DNA of 64,000 bases from contig NC_083522.1 in assembly GCF_032362555.1 (NCBI RefSeq), positions 7,356,001 to 7,420,000 of the forward strand. Direction: 5' to 3'. A program made the position numbers and the translations under genes. Below, in pieces: positions 32,201 through 37,000 of the stretch. How positions within the stretch are numbered: position 1 is the stretch's first letter; every line of letters begins with the position of its first letter. The stretch is from Amyelois transitella. Lineage: Eukaryota; Arthropoda; Insecta; Lepidoptera; Pyralidae. The notes beneath the pieces are model-generated. The model ran no database searches, had not been told where the DNA came from, and saw nothing but the letters and a program-made list of their open reading frames with translations.

Positions 32201-34048
32201 TCTTGGATAAATTCGACTTAAAGTCTACTAGAAGTATCAGTAACGAATGGAGCTCTAATATCAATTGTTATGGGAAGAAAAACTCTATTGTTTCATTTCC
32301 AAAAACGAGCATTCCTTGTGTAACAAGAAAAATGAACTTTAACATGTATAACAATAGAAGCGAGATAGATTTGAGCTCACTATGGAAAGGTGGCCTGCTT
32401 CAAAATAGGATTCCTTACAGGAACGCAACACGGAATGATTCCAATCTACTGAGGAATTTGAAGGACTCAGTAAAGTCGAGTTGTGTGCTGATGTTGCACT
32501 ACATTATATGATTGAGTTTGAGAGCCCACGTAAGATAATTCGCAAAATCGAGTAAAGCAGTGTGTTGGTAGTTAGATTGTAGCTTGATTATAAGTTCTTC
32601 CTAGTCAAATAGTTTTACGACGGCGTTCGTACTTAAAAATAGGGAAAGAATAAGTAATAATGTAGTAAGTGGTCGTATTTTTATTATAAGTAGAGCAGTT
32701 ATTTGGTTGTTATGAATGAGCAATATCTTTCACTTTCCTAAAATTATCAGCCTCCTGGCGGTCACTCTTTTACCTAGTCAGCCCATGGTCAGCCCTTTCG
32801 AGTATTTTCGGAAAAATTAGAAAGTGTCTCAATTTCAAAATATTTATACTCCCAATATATAATCCACAAAATTAATTAGTTTCTTTTCCATCAACAGTAA
32901 TGGAAGCGGAAGAACGCGGCGCAGAGATGGCGGAACTCCAAGAGCAAGTCATCAAACTGAAGTCTCTGTTGTCTACGAAACGGGAACAAATCGCCACCCT
33001 CCGTACAGTTCTCAAGTCCAACAAGAACACGGCGGAAGTCGCGCTGGCCAACCTCAAGTCCAAGTATGAGACTGAGAAGACTATTGTAACGGAGACCATG
33101 CTCAAATTGAGGAATGAGTTGAGGCTGCTGAAGGAAGATGCCGCTACTTTCTCCAGTGAGTATTTTAGTTTCTAGTGGTCTTTAATTGTCTATTTTTATC
33201 ATAATTTTTTCAGATGTTTGTCTCTGTTGCGTCTTACCTGGGGCGGCAAAGATACCTACGATTAGTAGTAATAAAAGTTTATTAGGAAGATTCACGCTGC
33301 CATATTTTTTTAGTAAACATGCTGGGAGCCGGATTCGTCGGGATCGCGTTTCAGTAGCGTGATAAAATACTAAAGGAAATGGTTATTGTTCTTCTCAATT
33401 AAAAATGTAATTCATATTTCAGGTCTCCGCGCGATGTTCGCGGCCCGCTGCGAGGAGTATGTGACGCAAGTGGACGAGCTGACCCAATCCCTGGCCGGCG
33501 CCGAGGAGGAGAAGAAGACCCTCAACCAGCTGCTGCGGCTCGCCGTGCAGCAGAAACTGGCGCTCACGCAGCGGCTCGAGGAGCTGGAGGTATAACTTGA
33601 CACCTGTTCCCATATTTTAACATCCCCAATGTTAGAAGGTATTTTGTTTTACACAGGAGTCTGTTTAAGAAGTCAGATTAAGCGTGATATTGATGGTAAG
33701 ATCGTGGACTTTATCAAAGGCGCATTTAGGGTTATTTCTTTCTAAAAAAATACAATCGATTTAAGTCAATACAATGAAGACAATTTCTTTTTCCCAATCG
33801 TTTAATTCCTGTTGGTTTCAAGTCGATAGTGACAATTTTGCTAAATTATTTCGCATTTAATCTTAAGCAGACACCCTGTTTTTGTGCTGACTATAATAAT
33901 AAGACGAAGAATTTAATTGTAAATGATACGCTATGCTGAGAGAGGTAATGATGTGAAGCTCCGCCCCCTGCAGGTGGACCGCGAGATGCGCACGCGGCGC
34001 GTGCCCAAGCCGGGCGGCGCGGCGCGCGCGCGCGGCCGCGAGTTCTAG
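5224..34048 (+). CDS. BicD: Bicaudal D, dynein-dynactin adaptor and Rab6 effector
   Basis: Coiled-coil adaptor that links dynein-dynactin to Rab6 vesicles and other cargo. Coding exons: 5224-5439, 6610-6750, 25541-25765, 26166-26403, 28441-28604, 29119-29262, 30099-30287, 30793-30988, 31326-31505, 32898-33155, 33423-33589, 33974-34048; total 2193 nt, 730 aa (Drosophila BicD is about 780). All junctions are GT/AG and phase-consistent. Residues 33-44 ([12 protein letters not shown]) are the CC1-box region that contacts dynein light intermediate chain, with Ser in place of the first Ala of AAxx[15 protein letters not shown] and VEFEGLKHE (about 180-202) and exons 10-11 ([51 protein letters not shown]) are family signatures; the latter is the Rab6/cargo-binding CC3 region. 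Exons 6-9 are GC- and Ala-rich. The start was chosen because it opens exon 1 in the conserved frame. The C-terminal tail is short. Confidence 0.93.
7930..8145 (+). repeat. SINE family C copy (tRNA-derived, degraded)
   Basis: The head resembles a tRNA gene (A-box-like TCGAACCTTTAAGGTGTCCGA, then B box AGGTTCAAATCCTACC). It is followed by the body shared with the copy at 19920-20122 (tgtaccaa, gactwttkwgtwatgt, gaggaaacat). Degraded and not likely to be a functional tRNA. Confidence 0.65.
8153..8376 (-). repeat. SINE family B copy (tRNA-derived)
   Basis: Reverse complement starts with a tRNA-like head: A box (CAGCGGTAGTACGCTTG) and B box (GGTTCGAATCCC). It continues through GATGAGAAAAGAACTTTTTC and TATATAAGTATTTATTATA to a TTTGTCCCGTATAT end. 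Other copies are at 29823, 42664, 47946 and 55361. The head contains the transcription boxes but the rest does not fold as a tRNA, so this is a SINE rather than a tRNA gene. Confidence 0.85.
8696..8714 (+). repeat. Left terminal inverted repeat of the pogo-like element
   Basis: Sequence CCGTAAAACGGGGCTATTT, preceded by TA. Its complement, with one C/T change, closes the element at 19754-19772. Confidence 0.9.
9245..10171 (+). pseudogene. pogo-like transposase, 5' half (HTH and first two catalytic Asp)
   Basis: The first 309 residues of the transposase. Residues 27-60 form a psq-like helix-turn-helix ([19 protein letters not shown]). Residues about 74-150 form the second DNA-binding (CENP-B-type) region. 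The DDE_1 domain begins near 180, with catalytic Asp186 in NYDETN and Asp294 in LIGDNLSSH. The ATG at 9245 is preferred because the upstream in-frame stretch reads through element-end repeats. After Glu309 the frame enters the retrotransposon LTR and stops at 10186. The third catalytic Asp is on the far side of the insertion, so this copy cannot encode a complete enzyme on one uninterrupted frame. Confidence 0.88.
10177..10291 (+). repeat. 5' LTR
   Basis: Very short LTR starting TGTAGTGTAGCCC (or TGTAGCCC at 10182) and ending CTCCTATATTA. It contains an AATAAA polyadenylation-type signal (GATCAATAAATC). Identical to 16526-16640. Confidence 0.88.
10294..10311 (+). promoter_or_regulatory. Primer-binding site of the retrotransposon
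   Basis: TGGCGACCCTTGCCTAG directly follows the 5' LTR after 2 nt. The TGGCGACC start is typical for elements primed by a host tRNA 3' end; which tRNA cannot be settled here. Confidence 0.6.
10491..10775 (+). CDS. Small membrane-anchored protein frame upstream of gag (ORF0)
   Basis: A 94-residue frame between the PBS and gag, inside the retrotransposon. The N-terminus MGASQS fits an N-myristoylation signal (Gly2, Ser6). Residues about 36-57 are strongly hydrophobic ([22 protein letters not shown], 22 residues in total), a single membrane segment. A basic, polar tail of about 35 residues follows ([20 protein letters not shown]). No standard Ty3/gypsy product has this layout. The Gag that follows lacks an N-terminal myristoylation signal, so a role in membrane targeting or release of particles is conceivable; a fusion-type or regulatory role is equally untested. 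The start follows an A-rich context (cgaaaaATGGG), favourable for initiation. Confidence 0.65.
   Translation: MGASQSNKNEDVVIAQVASGGSNTTQFEKYMNTNNIILVLLLVLVATGGLIFIYRIFKNWQGFVIRQEVRDAILTRYSSIIRRQQDRGDPVFQA
11278..12513 (+). CDS. gag: Gag of the LTR retrotransposon
   Basis: A 411-residue structural protein. Residues about 1-110 are helical and charged. Residues about 120-300 look like a Ty3/gypsy capsid ([42 protein letters not shown] near its end). Residues about 310-395 are Arg/Gly/Asn/Gln-rich ([23 protein letters not shown]), presumably RNA-binding. No CCHC zinc knuckle is present, which is less common for the group. It stops at 12511-12513. The pol frame is +1 relative to gag and opens at 12497, so a 16-nt overlap exists around TTTTTTCGATCT where a +1 shift could occur. 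Confidence 0.88.
   Translation: MERELLKCLEDIIQIKKYLIKKGKSRYKGNVIKNKLSESDLILKRCDSIVKVLCQEKGLSSKTVDSINSITTEIRSVYDNIKLLCSTPKEEISSDSDSNYSETAEFLDSKMEFDLKTACEFISVMNSNENNTKNMIDSIEMYAEMLSNPGKQILIKFVLKSRLTENAKLRMQKEYSSVSDLVKDLRKFLLSKKSFTSIHSRLQNVTQGWRTIDQYGAEIEKLFSDLTISQAEGNSEKYAVLKPLNEKLAVKRFSDGLRDSRLSTIITARNYEHLKDAIQAAKDEEVAATSSTTASAGIMQISRRGRGMYPQYTRMQHGRFQHSRYQHNNVRNFRQGNQFRSSQNTSFNNFNRGHFNNRSGQNRTRYNTRGRGHMKNSSNRGSNHRVFYNEQTNEEVQPETSSTNELKFFRS
12497..14899 (+). CDS. pol: Pol part 1: protease, reverse transcriptase, RNase H
   Basis: An open frame of 800 codons without an obligatory ATG, expected to be made by frameshift from gag. The aspartic protease active site VDSGASLS is encoded at about 12590. 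RT follows ([13 protein letters not shown]; the catalytic YLDDLVIFG near 13840). RNase H follows ([40 protein letters not shown] near 14600-14630). The RNase H end DALSRV is the usual Ty3/gypsy boundary. After it come about 80 residues of linker, then a stop at 14897-14899, before the integrase, which is in another frame. No internal stop or frameshift was seen. Confidence 0.93.
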   Translation, partial: SFFDLKHNILTLDGKTKFLSFYVNRKLHFYLVDSGASLSVIKRDSLPINVTLNKDDTIVNGIGGQIRSAGYIYLNLEHNSDHSRIVFNHKFYVFDSIPLQADGILGLDFLCYYGSNINLSSNVVTVSQNGMECCLPLYDSIDYSREVLLIPARSESFHHVYVSSSSDKDYVVYPKQLAENLFMAGSIVRVTNNRIPIKILNTNEHQIELPTFQPELHLLSDYDTYKFESCSRNSERAKRLLDLINLKNLNTEERDSIQLLCSKYADIFFLPGDKLSSANVNEQSITLKPNTTPVYVKQYRLPQSLKKEIDNQIKNMLDNDIIEESRSEWSSPIMLVPKKSDGKDKKWRFVVDYRKLNNCIVDDKFPLPNITDILDSLAGSIYFTHLDLYQGYFQISLDKDSRNCTSFTTSTGKYHMKKLSMGLKTSPSVFSRVMSIAMSGLNYEKCFIYLDDLVIFGRNLEIHNRNLTDVFERLRKINLKLNPQKCVFLKKEILYLGHLVSEKGVLPDPAKIEVVKNYPKPTNTDEIKRFVAFCNYYRKFIKKFAEITAPLNKLTRKNEVFKWTEECTVAFEKLKEKLSSPPVLDFPDFSEGNEFILQTDASGIAVGAVLCNKNMKPIAYASRPLNKAELNYPTIQKELLAIVWAIKYFRPYLYNRNFTILTDHRPLVYLFSMKDPSSRLLKFRLLLEEYDFKINYIKGKDNSVADALSRVYITSDTLKSMNEDIIMVLTRRQRKNLEESSESSILSNPTDERSDQPRVVELFKIPNDYMELTFIEKKNLDKLRSKNNVDLEKECFIIAK
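14878..16176 (+). CDS. Pol part 2: integrase
   Basis: A 432-residue frame in -1 phase to the RT frame, open from 14860 with an ATG at 14878, overlapping the RT frame by about 40 nt. The N-terminal zinc-binding HHCC is present (His in [14 protein letters not shown], then Cys132 and Cys135 in CSKCQ). The catalytic core has Asp164 (YLDLCGP), Asp224 (ATDRGTEF) and Glu260 ([11 protein letters not shown]), with exactly 35 residues between the last two (D,D35E). The C-terminal part contains a GPF/Y-type segment ([14 protein letters not shown]). No chromodomain follows. Expression could be by -1 frameshifting or by reinitiation at the ATG; neither is shown. Confidence 0.9.
   Translation: MFHYCKIKNTIYINIDFRAHFTRAEFVTKLMEFCKIIKVKELCIVKNNEIKTFINDLLQEINNRTNWTGPRFYIIKSVKRIENDEDKQYILHDFHLLPTSGHAGIRRMTNNIKRLFFWPGLDKDIKDFVNKCSKCQKMKHCRYTKAPMEITTTASNAFEKIYLDLCGPLERDSDDNRYILTIQCELTKFVEAYPLKNKETVSIAHAFVNNFILRFGIPDTIATDRGTEFVSSTMEQVCNLLGIEKLTSTAYHHESLGAIEISHKSLGAFLRIHCDDQKDTWSQWLPFWCYSYNNTVHTETNYTPFELVFGKPSKIPCRVRNNNNIEPLYNPENYPLHLKHRLQVSLQDARKNLIYSKEKRKCLYDKTLNDVSYNTGDLILIKNEVGKKLDCKFFGPFTVIEDLGCNVKIAKDDNKVDVVHKNRTKRFIMSYQ
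16177..16525 (+). other. Retrotransposon 3' untranslated region
   Basis: AT-rich non-coding stretch between integrase and the 3' LTR, including a run of 27 A at 16247-16273. No env-like or other frame of note. Confidence 0.7.
16526..16640 (+). repeat. 3' LTR
   Basis: Identical to the 5' LTR at 10177-10291. It is followed at once by the second half of the transposase frame. Confidence 0.88.
16642..18426 (+). pseudogene. pogo-like transposase, 3' half with long C-terminal extension
   Basis: Resumes the DDE_1 domain with [20 protein letters not shown]. The Asp of PLDV is the third catalytic Asp, about 34 residues after Asp294 of the first half, as in pogo-type enzymes. It continues [11 protein letters not shown] and NKSGLYPVD, the usual end of the domain. 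About 500 residues follow that are not part of the standard enzyme: a Ser/Lys-rich linker, a basic stretch ([20 protein letters not shown]), an acidic stretch ([19 protein letters not shown]), and a compact C-terminal module ending near VQ ([40 protein letters not shown]). Similar tails occur in insect transposon-derived proteins, from memory. It is separated from its start by the retrotransposon. Confidence 0.85.
18427..19772 (+). other. 3' non-coding part of the pogo-like element
   Basis: Contains a roughly 130-140 bp imperfect direct duplication (18711-18850 and 19104-19230; shared blocks GATTAGATAAATAAGTACAG and AATATGGTAAACTTCCAGT). It also has three TIR-core-like motifs (near 19381, 19563 and 19754) pointing to the right end. 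Confidence 0.75.
19754..19772 (-). repeat. Right terminal inverted repeat of the pogo-like element
   Basis: Reads AAATAGCCCCATTTTACGG and is followed by TA. It is the inverted partner of 8696-8714. Confidence 0.9.
19920..20122 (+). repeat. SINE family C copy (tRNA-derived)
   Basis: The head GCGACGGTGGTCGAACGGTCGAGGTG carries an A-box-like element, and AAGTTCTAATCCTACCGCGA is a B-box-like element. The body runs through ACGACTTTTGAGTTATGT to GAGGAAACCTGCACATTCGG. It fits tRNA-derived SINEs of Lepidoptera. A scrap of the same 3' part is at 52240-52325. Confidence 0.75.
21142..21174 (+). CDS. Possible alternative first coding exon of BicD
   Basis: A GC-richer patch (about 20690-21170) ends in ATG AAA TCT GCG ... 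GAA GAG followed by GTATTG, an acceptable donor. The exon would encode 11 residues ([11 protein letters not shown]) in phase 0, and the next BicD exon (25541) also starts in phase 0. Use of this exon would give an isoform without the N-terminal dynein-contacting region. No transcript evidence is available; this is only a phase-compatible possibility. Confidence 0.25.
22374..22437 (+). repeat. SINE family A fragment (3' end)
   Basis: Carries GACTGTTGGCTCTGTCTACC and the (ATGT) tail only. Confidence 0.65.
22888..22998 (-). repeat. SINE family A fragment
   Basis: Matches the antisense 3' half (GGGGTAGACAGAGCTAACAG, GAATTGAGATTTAGATTG). Confidence 0.7.
24536..24718 (+). repeat. Interspersed repeat shared with 43018-43167
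   Basis: Shares blocks GAACSGTTGGTCTG, CTGTCAATAGAATTTTTAAG and the ending CGGCKAACRACTAG with 43018-43167 in muskelin. Probably the 3' part of an unidentified retroelement. Confidence 0.55.
26429..26510 (+). pseudogene. Decayed duplicate of the 3' end of BicD exon 4
   Basis: Just after exon 4 the sequence repeats blocks of it in order: CAGCTGGCCGGAGC (exon CAGCTGGCCGAAGC), TGGAATTGCACGCCCAT (exon TGGACGCCCAT), CCGCGTATAATATCAACAAC (exon CCGCGTATAATATCACCAAC). Stops and gaps make it non-coding. Confidence 0.6.
26850..27092 (-). repeat. SINE family A copy (antisense, diverged)
   Basis: Near full length with several small deletions; blocks TCGCCTTTTACGACATCTAT and GTGCCGGAAGCCACACC mark the head at the right. 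Confidence 0.75.
27613..27750 (+). pseudogene. Remnant transposase N-terminus (psq HTH)
   Basis: 45 residues starting [20 protein letters not shown], with the HTH continuing [15 protein letters not shown], a typical start of pogo-like transposases. It stops right after the HTH, where the internal deletion joins it to the C-terminal part out of frame. Confidence 0.75.
27762..28100 (+). pseudogene. Remnant transposase C-terminus with PHD-like zinc finger
   Basis: 112 residues: Lys-rich start, acidic middle ([12 protein letters not shown]), then a Cys/His pattern CMFC-x(13)-C-x2-C-x4-AH-x2-C and W-x-C-x2-C at the end. This fits the PHD-like fingers found at the C-terminus of several insect transposases. 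The preceding catalytic domain is absent. Confidence 0.7.
28684..28808 (+). repeat. LINE family D 3' end fragment
   Basis: Encodes a short C-terminal stretch ([20 protein letters not shown]) typical of the end of a non-LTR reverse transcriptase. After its stop comes TTTTATGTATGTATGTA. The 3' tail resembles that of SINE A. Confidence 0.65.
28905..28975 (+). repeat. LINE family D fragment, second copy
   Basis: Repeats GTGGATGAAGCGAAGGAAGT and GATCGTGGCAAGTGGAAAGA of the neighbouring copy and then breaks off. Confidence 0.65.
29823..30057 (+). repeat. SINE family B copy (tRNA-derived)
   Basis: tRNA-like head (GCGCAGCGGTAGTAGGCTTG; GGTTCCGATCCC) and the family body, ending TTTGTCCCGTAG directly before BicD exon 7 (42 bp away). 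Its end therefore lies in the acceptor region of that intron. Confidence 0.82.
30304..30515 (+). repeat. Repeat family E (retroelement 3' end)
   Basis: Starts GGCCGCCCGCGACTTCGTCC right after exon 7 and ends CTTTCGCATTTATAATATTA, a common insect LINE-type 3' end. Related copies are in muskelin introns (43264-43563, 45420-45604, 45606-45705, 46365-46610). Confidence 0.65.
31417..31801 (+). repeat. 116-bp tandem repeat covering the end of BicD exon 9
   Basis: Units start at 31417, 31533, 31649 and 31765 (spacing exactly 116 bp; the last is cut short at about 31801). Each full unit holds the last 89 bp of exon 9, the donor ACCCG/GTATGT and 27 bp of intron. The first unit is the real exon end; later units carry a few changes (GCTCGA to GCTCAA). 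Confidence 0.92.
31949..32511 (+). CDS. Possible alternative terminal exon in BicD intron 9, or independent frame
   Basis: Follows a good acceptor (pyrimidine-rich, TTCCCAG) and is open for about 188 codons to TGA at 32509-32511. Its phase fits exon 9 (exon 9 leaves one G; G+GG codes Gly), so splicing would yield a BicD isoform ending with this segment instead of the Rab6-binding region. The product begins [19 protein letters not shown], has a Lys/Arg-rich helical part (residues about 20-60) and no recognised domain. Its codon use is AT-rich, unlike neighbouring BicD exons. It may instead be a fragment of a mobile or captured gene, because sequence just behind it recurs at 43837-44038. Confidence 0.35.
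32532..32733 (+). repeat. About 200-bp sequence shared with a muskelin intron
   Basis: Matches 43837-44038 in reverse complement over its whole length, for example AGTTAGATTGTAGCTTGATT and AAAAATAGGGAAAGAATAAG. Unknown element; no tRNA boxes or terminal repeats seen. Confidence 0.75.
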
Positions 34049-37000
34049 CGCCTCGCCGCCGCGCTCAAGGCGGCCGCGCGCGCCCTGCGCGCCGCGCTGC
34101 GCCGGTAGCGCCGCGCTCCAGCGACTACCACATGCGATCACATACCATTCATACTCGATAAAAATAAAAAAAGTTAAACCGAATTTTTACAAGCACTAAA
34201 CCAACTACAAGATATTATATTGAATGGACACGATACGTGCTCGATGAGAGTAAAATCGACCTTAACCGTACATGCTCGTTGAAACAAAATATGATAAAAC
34301 ACTGAACGCATTGAGCGACAAATTTGCGTAATATAACATGGCGTTAACTGTACGCGCACTATAACAACCAAGTGATGTCGATATAATTTAAAAAAAAACG
34401 TAAGGCTGATTTTTTACACGCACCCGTAACAATTACGCTACGCGGTATCGTACGATCAATACGAAACCGCGTAATATTTTCAGATGGCATCAACCGTAGT
34501 TGAATTATTATAGGTAACGTGTGCGTCAATATTGCTTATATTTAAGTGTTAGTTCTTGTCTGTCAATGCGTTCAGGTTTATTTTTAAACCATTGTATATC
34601 ATCATGACATAGTATCTACTGACAAATCGTGTGTCGACGTTGACCACGTTCTTAAAACGAATTTCTTAACTCGTCATCACCCTCTAATAGACAGGGAGTT
34701 GAATTAAGAAAAGGCTCTACTTAAAATACTTCCGTAATGGACTTATTCTTAATTGTTTGTAGACTATATAAGCGTCAATTGTGGTTTAAAACTGCGACCA
34801 CTTTGAATTAATAACGAGAGAGCAGTCCGCCAGATCCGGCGCGAACTCATTAAATAATGGTCAATGCGTCCGCACCGAATCTAGCACCCTTAATAAGATT
34901 TTAGGAAACTAAATTATTTATACGTTTTATAAAATTTAAATATAATTGGAATGTAAGCAGCGGCGCGGCGCGCAGTCCCGACGCGAACCGTCAAACTGTG
35001 CAATGTGCGCGCCGCGCCGGGCGCTCGTGAAGTGAGACTTTACCTTTAACTGTGTTGTTGGCCGCGCGCCGCTACTTATTGTTAGTTACCTCTAGGCTTG
35101 TCTCACTAGCTAGCGGTTCTTGCCGACCTCACTCGATTCGAGTCTAAATGTTGCTCTATTTTCCCCCATTCGCCCCGCACTGATCCGATATTTTGATATA
35201 AGATTTCCTCCTATTATTATATTGTCTATTGCACGAAATTGATGTTAATGTGTATTTTTGTAATAGGATCGGTGTATTTTACAATCGCAAATGAATTTAT
35301 CGCAGTTGTTGTCGCCTACGCGATATTAAACCGAGGAGTCAGATTTTACTATAAATTATTTATAACGTCGTACGCGATCGACCGGAATCGTTATGAAACC
35401 GCACTAAGTTATTTTTTATTATATACATATTTATTCGATTCTATTAGAAATGTAAGATTACTCCGATCGTTACGAACGTTCTGTACGTCCAAAAATTTGT
35501 AAATTTATCGTCGACGTCCATCCATTGATTGCGCAAAAAGACTATGTAATCTGTTCTCTAGTTATACGTTCGTTGCGTTGTTGTGGCCCTCTGCCGGATA
35601 GTTTCGTCCATCTTGTTGTAGTACTGTAGTGTTTCCGTTCGGTCGGTGCCGCGCACTGTCTGCCGTCCCGTGGTTCGCCACACGCGTCCAATCTTGTCCA
35701 AGCCGGCGGCCCGCCACTCCAATGTTATCGCCCCGTATGTTTTGAAACAAAAATACGAGCTGTAGATTTTTTATGTGAACCGTACGACCGGCTTGCTCAA
35801 GCGAGTTGCTCACGCGGGCCGCCGGCGTCTATTAGTAAGACGAAATTTACGAAGATTATTGAATTGTTACGTGTTTTATTATTTACGTTGTGGGATGTGA
35901 TATCGGCAGCTGACGCAGCGTGCCCGGTGACGTAGTTAATCTCTTCTGGTGTCTCACTGGACTAGGCTAGTTCGACCGTTCCATGTAGTGGGCGCTCGCC
36001 CGAGTAGGTACTTTTACTGGTTTAGGCGTAACCTAGATAGTATGTTAGCCTTCAGGTATACTTGGTAGGTATATATATCCGAGAGTTCTCTCGCGTAGTG
36101 AATTGTTTTGCAATATTTAACGTGGTAGCGTAATTGTTTTGCATAGCTCAAAGTGGCGGAGCGACCGACCGCGGCTCTGTCGCCGCCGTTCGCGCCGCCG
36201 AGGACCATAGCCTTGCATTTATTGTTTATAGGTAATTATTATATTATAGCTTTTAACGTAGACCACTCTTCGTGTACTTAAATCATGGACTTACCGATGT
36301 TAGCTTTATAATCCTTTTCTAAGTATTATTTTTCTTTTGTAGTTTAGCAGCAGACATCGTTTATATATTGTTTGTGTCTAGTCACTATGTTGCGGCCGCG
36401 GGTGCGCTCGGAGCTCGGCGACGAGCCCGTAGCGTATCGTCGGTCGCGTTATCAAAATAATAAATTATTAAAGGTTGTACAACATATTTATTGTTAACTT
36501 CGCTCTTTCCTCTTTTGACTTTGTTATGTTTACCATATTTGTGACTGTTTTTGACATGAAATTTTCACATAATCTATTTATTTCACATTGTTATTGTTAG
36601 CTGTGTACGGTCGGGCGGTGTTTAGCCGCTCCACTGAATATTATTTTGTTCTAAAATGTATTGTATCAGTATTGCAATATTTTTATAGCAGTATGAATTC
36701 CGTCGTTCAGTATTTACATCGATCGCTGGTGTCTGCTGCCCCTAGCGGTGGTGGTGTAGACAGAGATTAACCAAATATTTTCTTTATACAGTCATATATA
36801 ACACTTTAGATCATTTATTTTGCATAGGCATAGATATTATTTTATATTTTAGTAGATTATGTATTGACAATGAGTTCTTATTGTTTAAAGATCGTAAAGT
36901 ATATGAGATGCCCGAACTTTGTAGTCGGAATCGCATGATTGTTCCCGCTAACACCGCGGATCACTTCAGCTGTAGTTGAATAATATTTTTTTTGGATTAT

